NCBI GenBank assembly: GCA_963744345.1
Contig: CAVUTD010000008.1
Location: 1-64,000, forward strand
Source: DASTFP01 sp963744345
GTDB taxonomy: Bacteria > Verrucomicrobiota > Verrucomicrobiia > Chthoniobacterales > Terrimicrobiaceae
Direction: 5' to 3'
Length of the DNA: 64,000 nt
Made by a program: the position numbers and the translations under genes. This document shows positions 50,289 through 59,296 of the stretch, one piece after another. Under the pieces are notes generated by a model that worked only from the letters and a program-made list of their open reading frames with translations, had not been told where the DNA came from and ran no database searches. Position 1 is the first letter of the stretch. Each line of letters opens with the position of its first letter.

Positions 50289-51893
50289 ATGGAGACTCGT
50301 AACGAGATCGGGACGCCTGTGGAGGCCATGGATCGCGGCGGTGCCGGCATGCTGCTGACGGCAAAGGAAATCACCAAGTCTTTTAGTGGCGTTCCGGCTC
50401 TGCGAGATGGCCGTCTAAACCTCCGCGCAGGCTCCATTCACGCGCTCTGCGGAGGTAACGGAGCAGGAAAATCGACGTTTCTCAACATTATCACGGGCAT
50501 TCTGCGCAAGGACGGCGGAACGATCGTCTACAAAGGCAGCGAGCGGGACTTCCATGCGCCCAAAGAATCGCTTGATGCCGGTATTTCGATTATCACGCAG
50601 GAATTGAGTCCCGTTCGCGACATGACTGTCGCAGAGAATCTGTATCTTGGTCATCTGCCGGAGCGCTACGGCTTGATTGACTGGAAAAGGCTTTTTCGGG
50701 ACGCAACGGAGTTGTTGGAGCGGCTCGGCTTCGAGATCAATCCTCGAAAGAAAATGAGAGAGATCAGTCTGGCGCAGATCCAGTTGGTTGAAATTGCCAA
50801 AGCGATCAACGATCGGAATGTGAGCATCCTCATTATGGATGAGCCGACATCCGCCTTGGGCGAGCATGAAACCGAAGTGCTGTTCTCTTCCGTGCGCAGC
50901 CTGGCGTCGTTAGGGAAGGGAATCATCTATGTCTCGCATAGAATGACCGAAATCTTCACGATTTGCGATGCCTACACAGTATTTCGCGATGGCAGGTTCA
51001 TCGAAGATGGGTCCATCAAGGACATCAGCCGGAAGCATCTGGTAAGCAAAATTATCGGGCGCGATTATCAAGATCAGTTTCCGGAAACCAAAGCAGAGGT
51101 TACCGAAGAGCCTGTTCTGCGCGTGAAGAACTTTTCGATCGCGCGAAAATTGAAGGATATCAATCTGGAGGTTCACAAAGGGGAGGTGCTCGGTATTTAT
51201 GGATTGGTTGGATCAGGCCGAAGTGAGTTCCTCAACGGCTTATACGGCCTAGACAAGTTAGAGAGCGGCGAGGTGCTTCTGAATAATCGGCACATGGAGA
51301 TTCGTTCCCCGCGGAACTCGATACGGAACGGTGTGGCTCTTGTTACTGAAGACCGCAAGGAAACGGGACTTGTCCTTACTTCGTCTGTGAAGGAGAATAT
51401 GTCTATGTCTTCGTTACCGGCTCTTTCGAAGCTCGGGTTTATGCGGCACCAGAAGGAAAGGGCTTGGACGGATGATTGGGTGAGGAAACTTCGGATCAAG
51501 GCCGCTTCGATCAAGTTGCAGGTTCGCTTTATGAGCGGGGGCAATCAGCAAAAGGTCGTCCTGGCGCGTGCACTCGAAACGGAACCGCGCCTTCTCCTGC
51601 TGGATGAACCGACTCGCGGAGTTGATGCCGGTGCCAAGCAGGAGATCTATGGTTTCATAGAGGAATTCGTCGAGAATGGAAACGGGGTCATCATGGTATC
51701 TTCCGAGGTCGATGAGGTGCTCGGCATGAGCACCCGGATCGTCATTTTCCGACGGGGGAGAATCACCGCGGAGATGGACAACCGTGGTCTCACCGCCGCG
51801 GATCTTTTGCACGCTGCGTCCTACGAGAGAGTTGAGAGAGAAGGGGGAATGAGCCAAGAGGGTACCCGCACACGGCGTGCTAGTGTCATGTAA
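50289..51893 (+). CDS. Sugar ABC importer ATPase (RbsA/MglA type)
   Basis: A 534-residue protein with two ATPase domains. Domain one: Walker A CGGNGAGKST, Walker B ILIMDEPTSAL. Domain two: degenerate Walker A GLVGSGRSE, signature MSGGNQQKVVLARAL, Walker B LLLLDEPTRGVD. Usual length is ~500; the extra tail (YERVEREGGMSQEGTRTRRA) is unusual. The stop codon TAA is made of the TA target site plus the first A of the IS630 element, so the insertion fixed the end of this protein. No permease gene follows, so the importer is incomplete here. Confidence 0.9.
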   Translation: METRNEIGTPVEAMDRGGAGMLLTAKEITKSFSGVPALRDGRLNLRAGSIHALCGGNGAGKSTFLNIITGILRKDGGTIVYKGSERDFHAPKESLDAGISIITQELSPVRDMTVAENLYLGHLPERYGLIDWKRLFRDATELLERLGFEINPRKKMREISLAQIQLVEIAKAINDRNVSILIMDEPTSALGEHETEVLFSSVRSLASLGKGIIYVSHRMTEIFTICDAYTVFRDGRFIEDGSIKDISRKHLVSKIIGRDYQDQFPETKAEVTEEPVLRVKNFSIARKLKDINLEVHKGEVLGIYGLVGSGRSEFLNGLYGLDKLESGEVLLNNRHMEIRSPRNSIRNGVALVTEDRKETGLVLTSSVKENMSMSSLPALSKLGFMRHQKERAWTDDWVRKLRIKAASIKLQVRFMSGGNQQKVVLARALETEPRLLLLDEPTRGVDAGAKQEIYGFIEEFVENGNGVIMVSSEVDEVLGMSTRIVIFRRGRITAEMDNRGLTAADLLHAASYERVEREGGMSQEGTRTRRASVM

Positions 51894-53031
51894 CAGAAGT
51901 TCCTTAAATGAACATTTTCAAGCAATTGAAGGGTGATAGCATGGGGAAATGCCAAGAGGACGTCCCAAGCCGATACTGAAATTGAAAGAGGCAGATTGCG
52001 AGAAGCTGGAATTGATCGCCCGGCGCCCGAAGACCAGCCAGCGGGCGGCTCAACGTGCGCGCATCATCCTGGCGTGCGCGCAGGGCATGAATAACGGGCA
52101 GGTGGCGGCCGCCTTGAGAGTCAGCGCGCCAACGGTGGGCAAGTGGCGGGCGCGCTATATCGCCCAAGGCATCGAGAGCTTGGGAGACGCTCCCCGCAGC
52201 GGCGCGCCGCGGCGAATTACCGACCGCCAGGTCGAAGCGGTGATTACAAAGACTTTGGAGCAAAAGCCCGAAGCGGCCACCCAATGGAGCACCCGGCTGA
52301 TGGCTCGGGAAGTCGGGCTTTCCCATAACGCCATCAAACGCATCTGGCAAACCTTCGGCCTCCAGCCTCACCGGGAAAAGACTTTCAAGCTCTCCAGCGA
52401 TCCGTTCTTTGTGGAAAAGGTGCGCGACATCGTGGGCCTTTACCTCAACCCTCCGGAACAGACCCGCGCCATTGTGCTTTGCGTGGATGAGAAAAGCCAG
52501 GTCCAAGCTTTGGAACGCAGCCAGCCTGTTCTGCCGATGAAACCCGGACAGCCTGAGCGCCGAACCCACGACTACTATCGCCACGGCACCACCTCGCTCT
52601 TTGCCGCCCTGGATATCGCCACCGGCAAAGTCATCGGCAAATGCCACCGCCAGCACCGCCATCAGGAATTTCTGCGCTTTCTAGCTCAGATCGACCGGGA
52701 GATCCCTTCTCATCTGGACATCCATCTGGTCCTGGATAACTACGGCACTCATAAGGCGCCAAAGGTGCATCAGTGGTTTGCTCGCCGGCCCCGCTATCAT
52801 CTGCATTTTACCCCCACAAGCGCCTCTTGGCTCAATCAAGTCGAACGCTGGTTTGCCAAGATCACCCAGCAGCGCATTCGCCGGGGAACCTTTACCGCCG
52901 TCAAGCACTTGGAAGCGGCGATCCTCGATTACATCCAGACCAATAACCGCAATCCAAAGCCTTTTGTCTGGACGGCTACTGCCGACCTGATCTTTGCCAA
53001 AATTACCAATACTTTATAAATGAACTTCTGT
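51893..53031 (+). mobile_element. IS630-family insertion sequence
   Basis: About 1139 bases. Ends are ACAGAAGTTC (left) and its complement at the right end, giving inverted repeats of about 10 perfect bases extended by partial matches. TA at 51891-51892 and again at 53032-53033 is the target duplication expected of IS630/Tc1-mariner elements. Contains one complete transposase gene. It sits at the centre of an interrupted palindrome (GCTAGTGT … ACACTAGC). Confidence 0.9.
51949..53019 (+). CDS. IS630-type transposase, intact
   Basis: A 356-residue DDE transposase. N-terminal HTH (VAAALRVSAPTVGKWRARYI), then a second HTH-like part (EVGLSHNAIKRIWQTFGLQP). Catalytic residues are in VLCVDEKSQ (first Asp), HLVLDNYGTHK (second Asp) and the Glu of SWLNQVERWF. 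Full length with no stop, so the element may still be active. Flanked by the IS ends. Confidence 0.95.
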   Translation: MPRGRPKPILKLKEADCEKLELIARRPKTSQRAAQRARIILACAQGMNNGQVAAALRVSAPTVGKWRARYIAQGIESLGDAPRSGAPRRITDRQVEAVITKTLEQKPEAATQWSTRLMAREVGLSHNAIKRIWQTFGLQPHREKTFKLSSDPFFVEKVRDIVGLYLNPPEQTRAIVLCVDEKSQVQALERSQPVLPMKPGQPERRTHDYYRHGTTSLFAALDIATGKVIGKCHRQHRHQEFLRFLAQIDREIPSHLDIHLVLDNYGTHKAPKVHQWFARRPRYHLHFTPTSASWLNQVERWFAKITQQRIRRGTFTAVKHLEAAILDYIQTNNRNPKPFVWTATADLIFAKITNTL

Positions 53032-53040
53032 TACAGCACA

Positions 53041-53769
53041 CTAGCTGCCTTGGAGGGATTTGGGATCAGCAAAGAGCCGGCTTCCTAAATCAGGAAAGCA
53101 CGAAATCACTAGATCGGCGCCTGCAGTAGCGAGATCTTCGGCCGCAAACGACGTGGTGATTGCAACAACGAAGCACCCCGCCGCCTTTCCGGATATGACA
53201 CCACTAACCGCATCTTCAATCACCATGCAGGCGGTCGCGGGTCGGGAAAGTTTTGCGGCCGTCAGAAGGTAGGGCTCTGGATCGGGTTTTCCCCGTTTGA
53301 TATCCTCTCCGGTAACAACTGCATCAAAGTACTTGGACAGATCGAACCTTTCAAAGGCGAGCTGTTGAACTTTGCGAGCAGCAGAGGTGGTCAGCCCCAA
53401 CTGAAAACCGGCAGCTTGGCAGCGCTTCACGAATTCGAGCGCGCCCTCCATCATTTCCACGACATGAAAATTCCCGAGGAGCAGGTCAAGCCTGAGCTTC
53501 GTTATTTCGTCGCTTGACAAAGTAACATGTGGATAGATCCGCTTGAACAGATCGGCTATGGACACTTCGGGAAGGCCTTTGAATTCCTGCAGCTCAGCTT
53601 CACTCTCGAAGCGTCGTCCGAACTGGCTGCTAAGCTCGAGAAGCGTTAACTCATGGAGGGGTTCCGAGTTGATGAGCACACCATCCATGTCGAAAAGGAT
53701 GCCGTGAATTCCCGGAATTGCAGGCGCGTTTTCGATAGCCGCCGGAGAAGCCGTCGAGACACTAAGCAT
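53041..53769 (-). CDS. HAD-superfamily phosphatase (beta-phosphoglucomutase-like)
   Basis: A 242-residue HAD hydrolase. Motif I is ILFDMDGVLINSEP (DxDG), motif II in LTTSAA, motif III in KRGKPDPEPYLL, motif IV in MVIEDAVSGV. C1-capped type like phosphatases and phosphoglucomutases. The ATG at 53769 is chosen over 53820 since the extra N-terminus is non-homologous. Same strand as the dehydrogenase and kinase upstream, ~90 bases apart. Probably removes phosphate from a sugar phosphate in the polyol pathway. Confidence 0.85.
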   Translation of the reverse strand: MLSVSTASPAAIENAPAIPGIHGILFDMDGVLINSEPLHELTLLELSSQFGRRFESEAELQEFKGLPEVSIADLFKRIYPHVTLSSDEITKLRLDLLLGNFHVVEMMEGALEFVKRCQAAGFQLGLTTSAARKVQQLAFERFDLSKYFDAVVTGEDIKRGKPDPEPYLLTAAKLSRPATACMVIEDAVSGVISGKAAGCFVVAITTSFAAEDLATAGADLVISCFPDLGSRLFADPKSLQGS

Positions 53770-53862
53770 CTTCAAAAAAGTTCTCCTCGGAAAACCGCCA
53801 TTGTAAAAGTCTCCGCGCAAGTCCGCGTCGCATAGAAAGTCGTGCTGGCAAGACAGTGCGCG

Positions 53863-55176
53863 TTAGCGGCAAGCCTTCGCGAATTCTTCGAGTTGACCGC
53901 TGTCACCGGCCAAATCGAGCATGGAAAATCGATCTCGGATGAAGCGGGAGTAGCGAACGGCGTCGCGGTAAAATTCCGGGCCGAGACCGAGATCGGAACC
54001 TGTCAGCTGACAGCCCGCTGTTTTCATGGCGTCATGCAGCTTCTCATAGGGCAGCATAACCGCCTTCAAGCGCTCCGAGATCTGCCTCCAGTCTTTCTCC
54101 AGGCGTTGATTGAGCGCTTCAGCCGCAGTCAGATCCAGGGCCTTTCGCTCAGTCTGCTCGATCATCTCGCTGGCGGCGTCCCCGAAGCGGACGCGCAGAT
54201 CATCTTTCGGAATGACTGTCGGCTTGAAGGTCGGCGGCTGATCTGCATTGATCACCTGGTTTTGAAGTTTTGACATCGTCAGGGTCGCAACGCCGACTTG
54301 CTCTCCATGGGAAGTTTTGGGATGGCTGTCGCCTGCGAACATGTCGATAAAATGGGAGATCATGTGCTCGGCCATCGAACCCACGTGGGTTGTTCCGGTG
54401 AAGGAGGTGGCAAGACCCATGAGCGCGGCGATGCGGGTGAGCATGGCCAGCGCTTCGAAATCGCCGGTGACGATCTTGCCTGCGTTGGCAATCATCGGCT
54501 CTTCGTCATAAGCCAAAAGGGTGTAAGCGGTCTCATCATAATGAGAATTGAACAGGATGTGTGACATCAACCAATCGACTTGCGATGTCGTGCGGCAGAC
54601 CACGTCCGCAAAAGCTGCCGAAATGAGGCGCTTGGGGCACTTGGAAACCACCCCGAGATCAAAAAAAACGCCCTTTGCCGAGTGGCATGTAATCGACTTC
54701 TTGAATCCCTCGAAGGAAACAGATGATGTGGGCGTGGTGTAAGCGTTCATCGGCGACGTAGCGAAAACCGAATATTCGCGTCCGGTCAGGAATGTGCCGT
54801 ATTTCACGCTGTCACTAATCGTGCCCGATCCGACGGCAATCAGTGCCTGCGCATGCTTTGTTCCTTCGGCAAGTTCGTCCATTCCATCCGGAGTGATGCG
54901 CGGACGCTTCCAGACAAATTCGCTCACGTTCGCGAGAGTCTGGAGGGCTTTCAAGATCCGCGTACCAAGCACTTCGCGGGTCCTTTCGTCGCTGACGACG
55001 ACAATCGACTTGCCCGGATGCACACTCTCAACGAGCGAGGCCTCAGAGCCTTCAAGAGTGTCCGCGATGATGATACTCTTAACAGGTACGGTGCGTTTCT
55101 GTCCGGTCTTGGGATCCTGCCATCGTCCGGCAACAAGCTCGCCAATGACGCCTGAGAAATCGTGCATTTGTTTCAT
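53863..55176 (-). CDS. sn-glycerol-1-phosphate dehydrogenase-like enzyme
   Basis: A 437-residue iron/zinc-dependent dehydrogenase. NAD(P) binding in AVGSGTISDSVKYG; metal ligands in AFADVVCRTTSQVDW, in MAEHMISHFIDM and in the His of SHGEQVGVATL. Resembles bacterial AraM/glycerol-1-phosphate dehydrogenases, which are also found in arabinose-type operons. Here it stands between a kinase and a phosphatase of the same strand, so it likely acts on a phosphorylated sugar or polyol, e.g. oxidising or reducing the kinase product. Confidence 0.82.
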   Translation of the reverse strand: MKQMHDFSGVIGELVAGRWQDPKTGQKRTVPVKSIIIADTLEGSEASLVESVHPGKSIVVVSDERTREVLGTRILKALQTLANVSEFVWKRPRITPDGMDELAEGTKHAQALIAVGSGTISDSVKYGTFLTGREYSVFATSPMNAYTTPTSSVSFEGFKKSITCHSAKGVFFDLGVVSKCPKRLISAAFADVVCRTTSQVDWLMSHILFNSHYDETAYTLLAYDEEPMIANAGKIVTGDFEALAMLTRIAALMGLATSFTGTTHVGSMAEHMISHFIDMFAGDSHPKTSHGEQVGVATLTMSKLQNQVINADQPPTFKPTVIPKDDLRVRFGDAASEMIEQTERKALDLTAAEALNQRLEKDWRQISERLKAVMLPYEKLHDAMKTAGCQLTGSDLGLGPEFYRDAVRYSRFIRDRFSMLDLAGDSGQLEEFAKACR

Positions 55177-55181
55177 GAATA

Positions 55182-56732
55182 TTAGGTCGCGTGGGTGTTT
55201 GCGGGGACCTCCCTTGCAAAATCGACGAGCCGCCGGTTGATCCCCGCGCAGGCGTCGTATAAGTCCTCGTAAATCTCCAGCAAGACGCGGTAGAGGTCAC
55301 CAGCCCGGGCATCGGGCTCTATGACTTGTGTACTTCCACACATTCCATGCGCTGCCTCGGATATGGAGGAGAACCACCCCGCACCAAAAGCGGCGGTCAT
55401 GCCGGCACCCAGCGCAGACGCTTCGACTGTGTCGCTAATAAGCACGCGCTTACCCGAAGCGTCGGCGAGCATCTGCCTCCATAACGGACTTTTGGCACCG
55501 CCCCCGATAGCAATGTAGTGATCAATTTCCTGGCCGCTCGCGACCTCCATTGCTCTGGTTCGCATCACTTGGTCCAACGTGATGCCTTCGAGAATCGAAC
55601 GATAGAAATGGGCCGGCTTGTGGCTGCCGCTCTGCCCGAAGGTTACGCCGCGCGCGCTTACGTCCCAGTATGGGTCCATGACCCCCGACCAATACGGCTG
55701 AATCATCAATCCATTGCACCCGATAGGAATTTCGCGCGCAGCCGCTTCCAGTCGGTCGAACACTGCTGCATCCTTGCGGCCTTCGGGCACGAATTGGTCC
55801 ACGAACCAGTTCACAAGGAATGCTCCGGTGCGAAGCACACTCTCGAAAACGTATCCTTCTCCTTGGGCGGCAATAAGCGTGCGCCACGCCCGATCATAGC
55901 GGTACTCCGGGGACCAGGCGCCTGAGACCACCGCCGTGCCTAAATTCACATAGGCTCGATCAGTCCTCGTGCAGTCTGTCCCCAGTCCCGCATAGGCCCC
56001 GTCCCCGCCTGCGACAAAGATTGGCAACCCTTCGGAAAGGCCGGTTTGACTGGCTGCGTCGCGCGTCACAGTTCCGAGCAGTGCGCCCGGAGGGAGCGTC
56101 ACTGGCAAACGATCTGTCGAAAGGTCAGTTGCATCCAGGAGGAGAGGCGACCATTGCCTTTCAACGATGTCGTAGATGCCGAAGGAATCAGCACTCAGCG
56201 AACCTGTCCGAAAGGGACCGCCTGCCAGCCGGTGCGCCAGGTAGCATTGGACATCCGAGAAGCAAGCCGTTCTCGCGAAGATTTCCGGCTCGTTTCGCCG
56301 CATCCAATCAAGCTTGTAGATGGTGGGGGTAAGGTCAGGGTAGCGACCTGTAATGCGATGGATTGTTCCAACGCCGATTGACTCCGAAAGAGACGCCACG
56401 TTGCTTCTGGACCGTTCATCCAGCCAGAGAATAGCGGGAAATATCGACTCCGCCTTTGCATTCAGAAAAGCTACAGTCTCGCGTTGATGCGCGATAGCGA
56501 TGGCCTCGATGCGAGACTTATCAACTTGATCAAGACAGAGGCGCAGCGCTGAACAGCAAGACTCCCACCAGTCTGAAGGATCTTGCACAAAATGATCCTG
56601 CCGCGGATTAGCCATGGAAATCGGCGCGCTTCCAAGGGCCATGAGACGACCGGACTGGTTCCATGCGACGGCCTTGGTACTTTGCGTCGAGGAATCCACC
56701 CCTATCACTAAATTATCCCCTGTTCTGATCAT
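55182..56732 (-). CDS. FGGY-family carbohydrate kinase
   Basis: A 516-residue kinase. N-terminal domain opens LVIGVDSSTQSTKAVAWN and has the catalytic Asp region; the C-terminal signature GGGAKSPLWRQMLADASGK is present. Family substrates include glycerol, xylulose, ribulose, erythritol and fuculose. Length is normal. Ends 5 bases before the dehydrogenase. Likely phosphorylates the ketose or polyol made by the SDR. Confidence 0.92.
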   Translation of the reverse strand: MIRTGDNLVIGVDSSTQSTKAVAWNQSGRLMALGSAPISMANPRQDHFVQDPSDWWESCCSALRLCLDQVDKSRIEAIAIAHQRETVAFLNAKAESIFPAILWLDERSRSNVASLSESIGVGTIHRITGRYPDLTPTIYKLDWMRRNEPEIFARTACFSDVQCYLAHRLAGGPFRTGSLSADSFGIYDIVERQWSPLLLDATDLSTDRLPVTLPPGALLGTVTRDAASQTGLSEGLPIFVAGGDGAYAGLGTDCTRTDRAYVNLGTAVVSGAWSPEYRYDRAWRTLIAAQGEGYVFESVLRTGAFLVNWFVDQFVPEGRKDAAVFDRLEAAAREIPIGCNGLMIQPYWSGVMDPYWDVSARGVTFGQSGSHKPAHFYRSILEGITLDQVMRTRAMEVASGQEIDHYIAIGGGAKSPLWRQMLADASGKRVLISDTVEASALGAGMTAAFGAGWFSSISEAAHGMCGSTQVIEPDARAGDLYRVLLEIYEDLYDACAGINRRLVDFAREVPANTHAT

Positions 56733-57279
56733 GGAACACTAAGAGTGAAGGGTTGGCTTTTCGGACTAGGTGACCCAGGCAAAGGTGAAAAGTGCCTCAT
56801 TACGCAGCACGGTAATTTTCGAGTTTCCAAACAAGGATCAAAAGGGGCTTGAACTTTCGTCAACGCTATATAACATTTGATCAGTTACAAGCCATTTTTC
56901 CTCTGGCCAAGACTGATTACCTCCAGAATTCCGATGATCTCCGCGCGTTGTCTTCAATTGCCCGCGCATAATCCTTTGGAAGCCATCGTAACAATATTTC
57001 TTCTCGGGTCTGGGTTTTTGGCGAACTAGAACCATCCAAGACGCGCGCAACTTTTGTGACGACACATGACGTTTGTATATTTGGGAATTTTAGCGGGCTT
57101 CACGCGGCGCGGGCGCTTTCTCGATCGGAAGCGCCCCCCAGATGAGTGGCAAGGCTGGCGCTGGCGTACTGACGAACAGTGCGGATTTGTAAGCTGGAAA
57201 CCTTCGGTAACTGGAGAACCTTGGCAACTAAGCTACTCCAAGGCATCTTTGAAACACTGACTAAAACAGAGCAGAAACC
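56733..57279. promoter_or_regulatory. Divergent intergenic region
   Basis: About 550 bases between the kinase (minus) and the aldolase ghost (plus). Low G+C in the middle part. A likely operator region; a 65-codon frame at 57066 has no family resemblance. Confidence 0.35.
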
Positions 57280-57942
57280 ATGAATGACCCAGAGTATTTG
57301 TTACGTAAGGAGATCATTGCAACATGTCTTGTGATGGAGACAAAGGGGATCAACCAGGGCACTTCGGGAAACGTGAGCGCTCGTTGGGACGAGGGCTTGC
57401 TCATTACGCCGTCTGGTCTCGCCTATGACACGATGGCGCCAGAAGAGATCATCTATCTGGAGCGGGATGGTACGCCTCACGGGCCGCATAGTCCCTCATC
57501 GGAGTGACGCTTTCACTTGGATATCCTCCTGGCGCGACCGGATATCCAAGCGGTTGTCCATGCGCATCCAATCTATTGCACCGCTCATGCGATCCACGGG
57601 AAGGGAATTCCAGCGGTTCATTACATGATTGCCGCCGCAGGAGGTTCCACGATCCGCTGTGCGCCCTATGCGACGTTTGGTACGGAAGAACTTTCCCGAG
57701 GGGTGGTTAATGCGCTCGAGGGACGGTTGGCCTGCTTACTGGCAAATCATGGACTTATCGCTTGTGGACCTAGTCTGCGCAAAGCGCTTTGGCTAGCTAA
57801 TGAAGTCGAGGTGTTGGCGAAGCAATATTTCCTAAGCCTTCAAATAGGCGAGCCAGTAGTTCTCTCGGATGAAGAAATGACCACGTCATTGAGAAGTTTA
57901 AGACGGGCTATGGGCCGAAAGGCAAGGTTTGAGCACCTATAA
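57280..57942 (+). pseudogene. Class II aldolase (AraD/FucA type) with an in-frame TGA
   Basis: The frame encodes ~220 residues of a class II aldolase/epimerase: GTSGNVSARWDEGLLITPSG, then PSSE, TGA at 57505-57507, then RFHLDILLARPDIQAVVHAH, and later LANHGLIACG. In relatives the codon at the TGA position is Trp (…SSE-W-R-F-H…), so a single TGG to TGA change broke the gene. Zinc-binding His residues (HAHP, HG) are present. In pathway terms it would split a sugar phosphate to dihydroxyacetone phosphate or glycolaldehyde plus aldehyde. Confidence 0.8.
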
Positions 57943-58048
57943 GAACCACAGTAAGCCTCGGCCCGACGAGGTGCTCCTTGCTAACTTAGGGAACGCGTGC
58001 GCCCCCGGACGCTTCGACGCTGCCAGGATTTTGGAATCGAGAACCGCT

Positions 58049-58419
58049 CTACACTTGAAAAGCAGCGACACGTTCGATCACTTGATGCCCGGCACCCTGT
58101 AAGCATGCACGATTTGACCAACGGGTCAGTCGCACCAGCGCGTCCACGCGGGTGGCGGACATTCCCTCGATCTCGATGGTTTAGTCGGTGATGCCTCCGG
58201 GTTGATGAATGCGCCAGCGTTTGCCATAGGCACCCCGGAGAAAACGCCGACCGGTTCGGTGAAATTCTTGGTGTCGGCGGGGAAACGCACGTTGACTGAC
58301 AACGCAAATTATTGTTACACCCGGCAACTTTCCACAGCAGGTCAACGTTTCCCGCCGACGTCTCGGTGGAGTTCCAGACACGGGGGCCGCACCTCGTGGG
58401 CCATGGCGACGGCGACCAT
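58049..58419 (-). pseudogene. Ghost of a HupE/UreJ-like N-terminal domain
   Basis: Minus-strand frames give MAHEVRPPCLEL, then VRFPADTKNFTEPVGVFSG and TIEIEGMSATRVDALVRL. These match the N-terminal part of the intact HupE gene at 60982-61971 (GHEVRPAYLEL, VRFPGDAHNLSKPEGTFSG, TIQIDGLAGTKIDVLVRM). The membrane part is missing and several frameshifts are needed. A decayed paralogue, 2.5 kb from the working copy. Confidence 0.65.
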
Positions 58420-58534
58420 GCACGTCCATGCTCTTGAACTTGCCGATGCTGCTACTGTGCGTTGGTTTCGTCTTAGCTGAGAAATTCGGCGCAGTGCGGC
58501 GGTGAAGAAGTGACGATTAGCTGGGAATGGCAGA

Positions 58535-59179
58535 TTATGGCGCCCCTACTTTGACTTCGAACACGCACTTCGGTACTCCATCGCGTTCACAACGCTGGCG
58601 CACCGGCTTGCCGATCGTCTTTGAGCAAAGCGTCTCGAGCATCTGACAGACTTCCGGGTGATCCGCCGTGACTTCCGCTAGTGGGCAGTTTGCGCTGCGG
58701 ATGACTATGGTTCCATTCGTGCGCTCGGTGTGGGCGTGGCCCCCAAATTCTTCGAGCAGCTTGAGCATGTGCTTGAGCCGCTCATCGAGCGTCGCCGCGG
58801 CTGGCAGCTTGCGCGACGCGGCGATTTCGCCGCCCACGTCGTGCAGCACGGCGGCCACTTGCTCAGCGCCGCAGCGCTTCTTGATCGCGGCAACGATGCG
58901 GCTGAGCAACAGTCCATAGATTTTCGGAAAAAGCTCTTCGGCTTCGGCGGTCAGCTCGTACGAGAAGTGCGGCTTGCGGAAGCCGGGGCGCTCGCCAGCC
59001 CGGCGGACGAAGCGGTCTCGCTCGAGCGTGGCGAGATGCGCGCGAACTGCGTTGTCGGTCAGCTCCAGTGCCTCTGCAAGCTCGGCGACGGTGCGGACCT
59101 CTTGCCGCAGCAGGAGAACGATCTGTCCACGCGTCGTCTCAAAGAAACGGCTGGTCCATAGGGGCGTTTTTGGGCGCAT
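58535..59179 (-). CDS. SufR-like HTH regulator with C-terminal cysteine cluster
   Basis: A 214-residue regulator. N-terminal winged HTH: ARGEIVLLLRQ-type followed by LELTDNAVRAHLATLERDRF. C-terminal part carries four Cys in the order CPL … EVC … QRC … PKC within about 45 residues, like the [Fe-S] binding region of SufR. ATG at 59179 is chosen because the upstream frame reads through promoter DNA and the cytochrome region. It is divergent from the diheme cytochrome gene, so probably controls it in response to iron-sulphur or redox state. Confidence 0.75.
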   Translation of the reverse strand: MRPKTPLWTSRFFETTRGQIVLLLRQEVRTVAELAEALELTDNAVRAHLATLERDRFVRRAGERPGFRKPHFSYELTAEAEELFPKIYGLLLSRIVAAIKKRCGAEQVAAVLHDVGGEIAASRKLPAAATLDERLKHMLKLLEEFGGHAHTERTNGTIVIRSANCPLAEVTADHPEVCQMLETLCSKTIGKPVRQRCERDGVPKCVFEVKVGAP

Positions 59180-59296
59180 TCCAACGAAAGATATGGCGCT
59201 TGGCAGAAGTGGACAATTAAGTAAAATAAATTCTTGATTTATTGTGTTAAATGGGAGATCATGGGCAGGGGTCGAAAGCCAAACCGGGTGCTTCTG

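Noticed and set aside
51904..52662. 252-codon minus-strand frame across the IS630 transposase
   Set aside because: Antisense of the transposase; no own ribosome binding site or family.
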